Shown here piece after piece: positions 56,501 through 64,000 of a DNA stretch of 64,000 nt. Source of the stretch: Limanda limanda (taxonomy: Eukaryota > Chordata > Actinopteri > Pleuronectiformes > Pleuronectidae); assembly GCF_963576545.1 (NCBI RefSeq), contig NC_083649.1:9038906-9102905 (forward strand), given 5' to 3'. How positions within the stretch are numbered: position 1 is the first letter of the stretch; every line of letters starts with the position of its first letter. The translations under genes and the position numbers were made by a program. Below the pieces are notes generated by a model that saw only the letters and a program-made list of their open reading frames with translations, was not told the origin of the DNA and searched no databases.

Positions 56501-59500
56501 TAAGGAAAGGTGTTTTGCAGTTTCCTTTTGGGATTCAGACTGAAATAGTTTCTGTAGATGTTTTAATGCGATATGTATTCTTGACAGTGACGAGGGAAGT
56601 GTTTGTTTCTTTTAGAGTTTGTGACCCTTTAAAACTCTCTATACCAGTAAAACAGCATTTTTGAAGTATATAGATTATATACAATGTAAGTTAAGTAGTA
56701 TAGATAATGGAGAGAATGCCAATGTCATCTCGAGCCTGTACAGTAAATATATAAAACCTCAGTGGAATATAGATATGTAGATCTGTTTAAACACACATCG
56801 ATCACTGCTAACAGTACAGTCAGTTAAATACTAATACTCCTACACAGAAATTGTCTGTCAAACTAATGTATTTGTATTGATTGTGGTCCGTTCAGAAACA
56901 CTGATGGTGAATGTTGCTCCGACCTGCTGCTGTGCCAGTTCTAAAGCTCCATCATATAATTCCTCCCTTTTATCCCTTCACCTCGAATGCACTGCATGTT
57001 TGCAACAAATTGCCTTGCTCTCTCTGTTTCTATCTCCCTACATCTCTCTCACAATCCGCCCATCTGTCCTCCTGTGTCTCTACCTGTCTTATCTATCACG
57101 TCCATCTGTCTGTTCGTCCGTCCGTCTGTCTGTGAGGAGCAGAGCAGCTCGGCCAGCTGCAGCTGGTTCAGCACCAGGGACAGCTCCACCGAGCTAAGCT
57201 CCCCCGGCAGCGACAGCCCGTCCGTCCTGAACGCGTCTTTTCTGCGGGACGGATTACGTTGACCTCACCGTGTCCTCTGTGTAACCACTGTGAGTCTATT
57301 GTGGTGCAGCAGATTAGTGCTTCTCCCTTTTTCCCCCTCTTTCTGGCTCTGCAGGCGTCAGTTTGTCTCAGAGAAATGTCTCTGTTTCTTATCAAAGCAA
57401 AGATAAAAAAAAAACAACTGATGTGCTGTAACCATGGCTGCACACATTTGTGTTTTGTAGAATCAACAAACCCAACATCCTCACATTTGGAAAAACTGGA
57501 AGCATCAAATTATAATAAAACTATTTATATTTTAAATCTGTTGGGTGTTTTGTACAGGTAAAAACAAAAGCATGTGCTCTGACACGTGTGCACTGCTGTG
57601 GGAATCAGGCTCCTGACAGAAGAGTCCTAACGTAGAGCTGAAGTCCAACATGGAGACAGAACTATATGATGTAGCTGTGTGTGAAGATTTTGCACCGTCA
57701 CTGTGCTCAGAAGCTGGTTGTAGCTGTCAAGAGATTTGTGCATGTGAGACTGGCTAAATAACCAGTGAGTGTGTGTATGGACTAGGGTTGCAAAGGGGTG
57801 GAAAGTTTCCGGTAAATTTCCGGAAACTTTCCGGAAACTTTCCATGGGAAGTTTAGCTCGGGAATTTTGGGAATTTTCAAAAAAAAAAAAAATACTCAAA
57901 TTAAACGCTGAGCAATAAAAACATCATTCAAAACTCTATTTTAAAGATGTATGGAATGCAGCACACGCTGCACGTTGAGTTTCAACCCTCCACTGTGCAT
58001 TCTTCCATCACATGCACAGATAACTCCCAGCATCCTTCACACTACAGCAGGGCTATTGAGGCCTACTGTAGTGTGCAGGACTAGTCAGGTAAGTTTCCAT
58101 GATATTACTAGGGAAAATATATTAGCATGCTGATTGAGGATTGTTCATCTGTTCATCTAGCCTATTTCCATTCACTTATCCATCAATTGTAAAATATGTT
58201 TACAGGCGGTTCCAATTGTTTGGCTAACTATTTATATCTCTGGCATTGCATTAGTGTTCTTTAACAAACTGTTTTCTCATCTTATTCTACAGAACAATGC
58301 CACGTGCACTATCCCATGTGTGGAGACATTTAAACCCAATAAAATGTAGAAGGAAAGGTTGTGTACATTTTCAAATACTGTGCAAAGACCTATGTTAAGA
58401 ATGACACAACGATGCAGACGCATATAGTCAAGTGCCCAAAGTTTCCTCAGGGCTCAAATCAGCCTATGAAAAAACAAAATGTTTTGTCCTCGAGCACACA
58501 GACTAAAAATCTGGACAGTCATCCCTCCTGACAAACACCAAACTGACACAAAGCTTTGTCCTGCAGATACACAGATTTAAAAAGCTTCAATGCATCTGCT
58601 AACAACCTTTATACTTTAGACGTTGGCTTCTGGACTGAACCTCACTCCTGCTGTTGTGTTACAGAAACAAGGCTTTTTAGTTTTAATTGTTGCAGTGTCG
58701 AACAGCTTTTGGGTTTCTCGGCGTAAGGTTATTCAACAGTGCCACCGTGTGGTGTCAGCCTTCCCTCTGTCTCAGTTCTATGATCCTTTGGAATAATGAT
58801 GTGCAAGTAAAGCTCCGTGCAGCTCCGTGTATCTGACCAAAAAAAAATGTGATTTAATCTCAAAGAAAGAAAGAGAGAGAAGAACAAACCAGGGAGAGAC
58901 ATCAGAGACACAGAAGCAGACACTGTAGATTAGAAGGTGTTTGGTCTTTGCTTCCACACTAGGTGGCGTAGTGAGAGTATAAATGGGTTTACTGAGAGCT
59001 ATTCTATGATTTGTTGCATAAGACACTTTCAGGAGGGGATGGTGGTCACATCTTTGGAGGTCACACCCCTCTGGTCGTGGAGAGATGTATTTTGTGTCTA
59101 TGCTTTTCTATGTAATTACTCTTGTAACGTGTGCGATATCGTTAAATGTCGATCGGATTCCAGAAACCATCATAGATAATGAATGATCCTCTCAGTCATG
59201 GTGGCAGGTGGACGATAAGGGGAAGGATTTCTCAGACACGTGAGATCTGATTCACAAACCTGTTTAAATCCTGTTAACCCTCTGCCTGACTCCTGCAGTT
59301 GATGTTAAATAAAATGTAAAAATCAAATCTAACGTATCCAAGTTGTTCAGTCATTGTGACCTGCCCTTAGAGTTAGAAAGGTTATGAATAAACCAATTTC
59401 CACCGTGCTCTGCCTTTTCTTACCCCTCATCATCTTATTATAGTCGCTCTCTTTCGCTGCCTCTTTGTTTGTTTCCTGCCGTCCTTGTTTTAGCAGCGTG

Positions 59501-62500
59501 GATGTTGTGTAACGCTGCTTGTTCTCTGTGTGAACGCAACACCCGAGACATCAAAGCAGCTTGTTTTGTCATTGGGCTCCAAACAGCAGTCAGGAATAGA
59601 TCTCATCCTCATCGATTACTCTTTTCCATCTGTTTGCTTCCTCTGTGACTCAGAGGACTTTGGAGATTTGGTTTCATCTCAGACTGTTTTTGTTGTTGTT
59701 TCTGTTGTTGTTGTTGTTGTTGTTCCTCGACTCTTTTCATCTTCACCAGCTCCCTCTCCTCTTCACCATTCATCGGTCCGTCTGTCTCCACGAGCCTTTC
59801 AGGATCTCATCTTGTTTAAAACGAGGGGATAGTGTATCTCGATGTGAACCAGTCGGTCTGTGTGTGTTTGTGTGTTTGTGTGTATTTGCCTGAATGACAC
59901 AGTTCTGTCGAGTACTCTGCCCATAGTAAATGAATTATGAATGATGGAGCTCTCTATCGCAGTTTGCACACCGTGGAATCGGTGGCACGCACCAGCTATG
60001 CACCAGTGTCTAGAGGGCATTGTCGCCATGGCAACCATACTTTTTCACACCCTTCCTCAGTAACACTGCCCAGTATGTGTTGGTGCGTTGCTCCATATTG
60101 GTTTACCCTCAGCTCAGTGGTGCCCTCAGAGGCTGTCCTACATCAAGACTCACTTCTTCCCGGATTCGTCTCTTGTGTTGTTCTCACCACCTCCTGATTA
60201 CACTCTCCTCCTTTTATACCTGTGGTTTCTGGTGCTACAGTTTCTATATTTGGACGAGCAGCTTCAAAGAGCCTCTGTGCACCAACCTCCTCTTGGTTGG
60301 AGTCCAGCAGCAGCAGCAGTTCTGTGCTGATTCAATTGATTAATACTTCTGCCAAGGAGGTTATGTTTTTGTTTGTTTGTGACCAGGATTACGCACAAAC
60401 CACTAAACTGATTCCCATGACATTTTGTGGAGTGGTGGGGCAGGAGCCGAGGAGGAAGTCATTACATTCTAGTGTGGATTCTGAATAGTACGAGGATTGA
60501 TTTTTCCTTTCTTTAATAATATGTTTTCCAACATTTTCCTTGTTTTCTCAGTCAATAATTCATGGATCCCGATGAAACAAAATTCCATGTAGAACCAAAT
60601 AAAAATCTTTAACTAGTTAATCTAAACCTGGTTTTGTAGGGGTGTAGTTTTCTTTCAGCTGCTGTATTGTAATAAATCTGCCTAGAAACCTGTAACCACC
60701 ACAAGTGTATAGCTGAGAAACGTAATGTGCCCTCGAATATAAGGCTTCTTTTAATTTAAGGTGACTGGATTTGTCTGAACAACGGTTTGACAGCTTTAAG
60801 GGCGCTCATGATACAAGAAAAACAAAAAACAAAACTAATCTTCACTTTTGAGAAGCTACAACCAGAGAAAACTTCACATCTTTGCTCCAAAAGATGACAC
60901 ACAAATCAAAATTGATTGATTAAATTCATTATAATTAAATGACTAGCTTGCACTATTGATTATTTTAAATACTGATTAATGTGTTGCTTTTGTTCTTTCT
61001 TCATAAACGAATTGTCACAAAGATTTCAAATTACCATCACTATTGCTCACACAAACAGCTTCAGAGAGGCTGCCTATGAATATGTGATAACAGCTGAGCC
61101 AAGAACAGCAAACAGCATTATTAATGCAATACTTTGAAGGTTAGATGATGGTGCACAGTGGACACAGTGTGCAACAGAATCTATAAGCAGTATATGCAAT
61201 AGCCAGCAGTATGAAATTTATGTTAAGATGAAAATAATGTGAAAATACAGGGAAATACAAAAAAAAACAGTGTGATGAGAGGTAGAAGTGGCTCAGACGC
61301 ACTGGGGAAGTGTTGACGGCACCGGCATCTGTATCTGCAGCCATCTTGTTAGGAACCCGAGAGGCTTGCGTGAGAAATAATCAGTAACGCGGTATCAGGG
61401 GATTTCGGGGAACAAGGCAATATGCACTCTTTTATGAAACTGGAATCTCCTCGTGTGCAGAAACGTGTCCTCCTGCGATGTGTGGCCAAACGGACGCAGA
61501 TTCACACACAGACGCCCGGCCTTGATTTGAAAAGTTAAATGAAACCTTCCCATATTCCACAGAGAGTCTGAGTCTGAGATTAAACTTGAGGTGGGGAAAG
61601 CAGGAGAGACAGAGAGAGAGATAGAGAGAGAGAGAAAATGGCCTCTTGGCTGTTTACTGGGTATTTTGTTGATAATGCTGTTATACCAGCTGTGACTTTT
61701 CTTTTGGGGTGTTGATCGCTTCCTAATAAAGATCCAAATGGATTCTTGGACGATAATTTCCATGAAACGCAGTGAGCGGTAGCTTCTTGTTTGTGTGTTA
61801 ACTCCCGGCGGTGCTTAACATGCGTGTGCCGCTGAAACTGTAATAGCTCTTAATAGTTTTTCGGGGGGGGATATTCGTCATAGAGGATGAATAAACTATT
61901 GTCTTAATCCTATTCTGCCCATCGGGAAATATGATTTGGGAAATTGATGTCTTGGGATTGAAATATGACGCTTGGCCTGTGGGGTGTAATTAAAGTTATT
62001 TGTGTAAATCGTGCTGAGTTAGGATCAGATATGGAATCAGCTGCCAACTAAATCAAATAGAAAATAATGAACAGCAGCTTTGCCAATTTGTCATCATCAA
62101 CACCTTATTGCTGAGACTTCTTGGAGGATAAAAAAAATTAATAACATCTGTCTTGAGCTGACAAAATGAACAGATTAGGAGCTTAGGTTTGGAATAATGA
62201 ATTAATCGGGCACCTCCAGGCTAAATATGCACGATTCCAGAGACCCTCTTTCCAAAGGACCTTTCTTCTTCATTGATCCGGCTCCTGTTGTGTTGTGTTT
62301 AGTGACTCAGTGTTTTACTGTTTTTAACATAATGCCCGTTAGCGTGTCCCTGTACATTTTGTATTAGCGTCACAGCATGGAGTCCGTTGAAGAGCCACAG
62401 TGACTCACAAGGACTTTGTCTCTGTGAGTCAGATAGCCTATAGAGTTAACCTCTCTCTGCCTCACACTCTCTCTCTCTCTGGGCTGTTCATGTCTCCCTC

Positions 62501-63608
62501 TCTGCTCTTGATGATTATTTTCTTCGCCATTCATTACCATTCATGAGCTGTGGTGTTTCAGGGAACAGACCCACCACTTGGGTCTCTAGACATCCGGCGA
62601 ACGCACCGCAGCGCATTAGCAAATTAGTGAGTCAGCGAGGTCTCGATATGGTCGCTGATGGACGGATAAAGAGCTGATAAGACACGTACCTGCAGCTCAG
62701 GGACTTATTTGGTTATTCACAGGCAACAATGAGGAAACATGCAAACATAAAACACACAAATAAACACCCAGTATCTTCCTTATCCGTCTCCTGGTGCTCA
62801 GAGTGCAGTGGGACTCTTCACCTGATTACAGGGAAGGAAGGTTCATATTGGTGACCATGTACAGACCTGAACACAGAATGCAGTTTTTGTTCTGTATGCA
62901 TTCACAGCATCAGTCGCCTGGGATTAAGTAAACTAGACTTCTGATTGGAGAGTTTTCGTTCCAAGTCTCGCTTCAGCAGGTTTTTCACCCCCTTTAGCTC
63001 TTCATTGCTCCTCAAATTTATGTATTCTGTCTTTGGCCTTAAAATGGCTGAAATGTAACTCTCCACCTTCCTCCCTCATTTCATGATTGGGACCCCACCC
63101 CTGTCCCGGTGTCCCCACCCTCACAACTCACCTCCATCCACTGAGCCCCACCCACAGGTTTACAGGATTGGTTTCTTAGGTTTGTGAAATCCCAAACCCT
63201 GGCTGTCTGAATCCACTTTGTCAGACTGGCATTTTTTCCCTTCACTGTTAATGTGGAAATACTTAGCTATGGCACTGACTCTGGCTTTCATCATATAAAA
63301 TGCTCCAGGGGGGGACACGGTAACATATCTTTAAAACTTGCTTTTCCCTGGAGCGGGACTTTAAATCTCTGCAGACAAAAGTGCCCCCGAACAAAGCATT
63401 CAGCCCCCGACAGTCGAACGCTGACATTGCTTTCTGCTGCTGCCAGAGGTTGAATGTGTGTATCTGTGTAAGTAATAACTGACGTCATCTACGTGTCTTT
63501 GTTTCCAGGTGTCATGTTTGCAGGACTTCTTCGGGGACGAAGACATTTTTGTTGCGTGTGGACCGGAGAAGTACCGCTACCAGGATGACCTGATGCTGGA
63601 CGAAGGCG
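46996..63608 (+). CDS. dclk1: doublecortin-like kinase 1, first four coding exons (partial)
   Basis: DCLK1 is a microtubule-binding protein kinase of neurons and some epithelia. Exons seen: 46996-47035, 47518-47913, 48652-49001, 63509-63608; the next donor is at 63609 and the kinase part lies beyond the window. The core begins [19 protein letters not shown] at 47553, as in the human protein. The first doublecortin domain starts [20 protein letters not shown] and includes [17 protein letters not shown] linker with [19 protein letters not shown] leads to the second domain: [37 protein letters not shown], then exon 4 with [20 protein letters not shown]. An upstream in-frame ATG (46996, AGGATGG) adds 25 residues over the ATG at 47553. 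Paralogue (a or b) is not decidable here. Confidence 0.92.
47474..47509. repeat. (GT)n next to the dclk1 exon 2 acceptor
   Basis: A GT array of about 36 bp ends only eight bases before the acceptor (CTATCCCAG), so it replaces most of the usual pyrimidine tract. Confidence 0.93.
49002..50938. other. dclk1 intron 3, left part
   Basis: No exon recognised. The block at about 49900-50110 (AATCATCTCCCGATTGGCTAA, TTAAGTCCCTCGGTGTTACC) is repeat-free and looks like a possible conserved non-coding element. Conservation is unproven. Confidence 0.35.
50939..51665. mobile_element. non-autonomous hAT-like element
   Basis: The element is about 50947-51657 (711 bp). Ends are TAGGGGTGGGGGAA and, inverted, ATTCCCGTCCCTA, flanked by TTTACTTT (50939-50946) and GTTACTTT (51658-51665), which match at 7 of 8 bases. 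The termini carry repeated ATCGATTC/GAATCGC/TATCG motifs, as in a widespread teleost element. The interior is AT-rich and non-coding. Confidence 0.72.
51666..57133. other. dclk1 intron 3, middle part
   Basis: A (CTTCAT)-like tract at about 51930-52006, an AC array at 52870-52911, a C/T-rich pyrimidine stretch at 54060-54560, and a short AC array at 55069-55088. No exon is recognised before 57137. Confidence 0.4.
57137..57540 (+). other. candidate cryptic or alternative terminal exon in dclk1 intron 3
   Basis: After a pyrimidine-rich tract of CCGT/CTGT units ending TGTGAG (57131-57136) an open frame runs 57137-57262: [44 protein letters not shown]. Nearly all third codon positions are G or C, unlike the surrounding AT-rich intron. 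A join from dclk1 exon 3 (phase 0) would be in frame. AATAAA follows at 57514-57519. I recognise no homologue. It would truncate the second doublecortin domain, or it may belong to an unrelated nested gene or a pseudoexon. Confidence 0.35.
57783..58700 (+). mobile_element. decayed hAT transposon with BED-finger remnant
   Basis: It starts TAGGGTTGCAAAGGGGTGGAAAG followed by repeated TTCCGGAAACTTTCC and TTTTGGGAATTTT, a known style of hAT 5' end. At about 58297 an ATG opens [14 protein letters not shown]. In a shifted frame it continues [20 protein letters not shown] and KCPKFPQG, giving W, C-x2-C and H-x4-C spacing of a BED-type zinc finger, as at the N-terminus of hAT transposases. Frameshifts and stops break it, and I found no 3' end. 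It is dead. Confidence 0.68.
58701..60340. other. dclk1 intron 3 without recognised exons
   Basis: Contains a (TTG)n tract at about 59690-59722. No coding sequence recognised. Confidence 0.4.
60346..60600 (-). repeat. dispersed repeat family copy (reverse)
   Basis: It starts TTCTGCCAAGGAGGTTATGT, contains GATTCCCATGACATTTTGTGG and ends TTCATGGATCCCGATGAAACA. Same family as the copies at 7.5, 11.1, 20.6 and 20.9 kb, in the reverse orientation. Confidence 0.6.
60601..63508. other. dclk1 intron 3, right part, with possible regulatory blocks
   Basis: A GA run occurs at 61609-61635. The stretch 61800-62240 is repeat-free with many TAATTA/ATTAAT-type cores (GTGTAATTAAAGTTATTTG, AATAATGAATTAATCGGG) and looks like a developmental enhancer. 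A GC-richer block with GCGCATTAGCAAATTAGTG lies at about 62600-62700. No exon was found before 63509. Confidence 0.3.
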
Positions 63609-64000
63609 GTGAGACGACTCGCATTTCACATTTGTCGGCCCATCTTGGGTTCTCTACAGGGCCAATGTTGTAGCAATAGTATTTCTGTGTGTATGTGTGT
63701 ATGTGTGGAAAGTTGTGTAACTCATGCAGTAAAATGCATGAGAAAAGTGACATTATTGGCCACCTTGCTTGTCACGAAACACATTGTGGATTTTGTTAAG
63801 ACGTGCAGATCCTTTCACACACTTGCAGATGTGCTACAATAGAAGTGCAGCAAAAATCACATGTAAAGTAATAGATTGTGTTGCCTGTTTCCGATGCAAC
63901 TGATGACACCTATTTCCAGCTCCAAGAGGAAATCCCTTCAGCCATGACACCTGGGTGAATGTGCTAATTTGACATTAAGACAGCGAAGAGAGAGAGAGCA
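63609..64000 (+). other. dclk1: start of dclk1 intron 4
   Basis: A GTGAG donor opens the intron, which runs to the window end. I see no further exon. Confidence 0.6.

Overview
The window looks like nuclear DNA of a ray-finned fish, probably a teleost. Genes are split into short exons with GT/AG borders. Intergenic DNA is full of long (ATCT)n, (AC)n and (CCT)n arrays, and there are hAT-type non-autonomous elements, a CR1/L2-like LINE tail and tRNA-headed SINEs of kinds common in teleosts. I cannot name the species. Nothing prokaryotic (operon, CRISPR, phage) is present.

Layout: (1) 314-2547 (+), the last six coding exons of neurobeachin (nbea), followed by a 3'UTR to about 4.2 kb. (2) 5246-5587 (-), the coding exon of sertm1, a small single-pass membrane protein. 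(3) About 6-25 kb, a gene-poor stretch of microsatellites, a dispersed repeat family, a telomere-like degenerate array, a possible decayed retrocopy and possible non-coding regulatory blocks. (4) 25329-28963 (+), complete ccna1 (cyclin A1), 9 coding exons, 405 residues. (5) 30488-36062 (+), complete spart (spartin), 7 coding exons, 701 residues, with an unusual in-frame internal duplication. (6) 36959-42190 (+), complete ccdc169, 8 exons, 252 residues. (7) 46996-63608 (+, continuing past the window), the first four coding exons of dclk1 (doublecortin-like kinase 1), with a 14.5 kb intron 3.

The gene set matches human chromosome 13q13 (NBEA, DCLK1, SOHLH2, CCDC169, SPART, CCNA1, SERTM1, from memory), but with the block after nbea inverted and ccna1 turned relative to that inversion. 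sohlh2 is not recognisable between ccdc169 and dclk1. The genes do not form one pathway. They are linked by conserved synteny: membrane traffic and neuronal function (nbea, dclk1, spart), germline cell cycle (ccna1), and two poorly characterised small proteins (sertm1, ccdc169).

All exon joins were worked out by hand from reading frame, splice sites and remembered family sequences. The four complete coding regions have lengths divisible by three, and the partial nbea and dclk1 models keep an open frame through every junction. The most interesting candidates are a spare terminal exon inside spart intron 6, a coding-like terminal exon inside dclk1 intron 3, an in-frame N-terminal extension of dclk1, the spart internal duplication, and an intact 546-bp hAT-type element with a perfect 8-bp target duplication.
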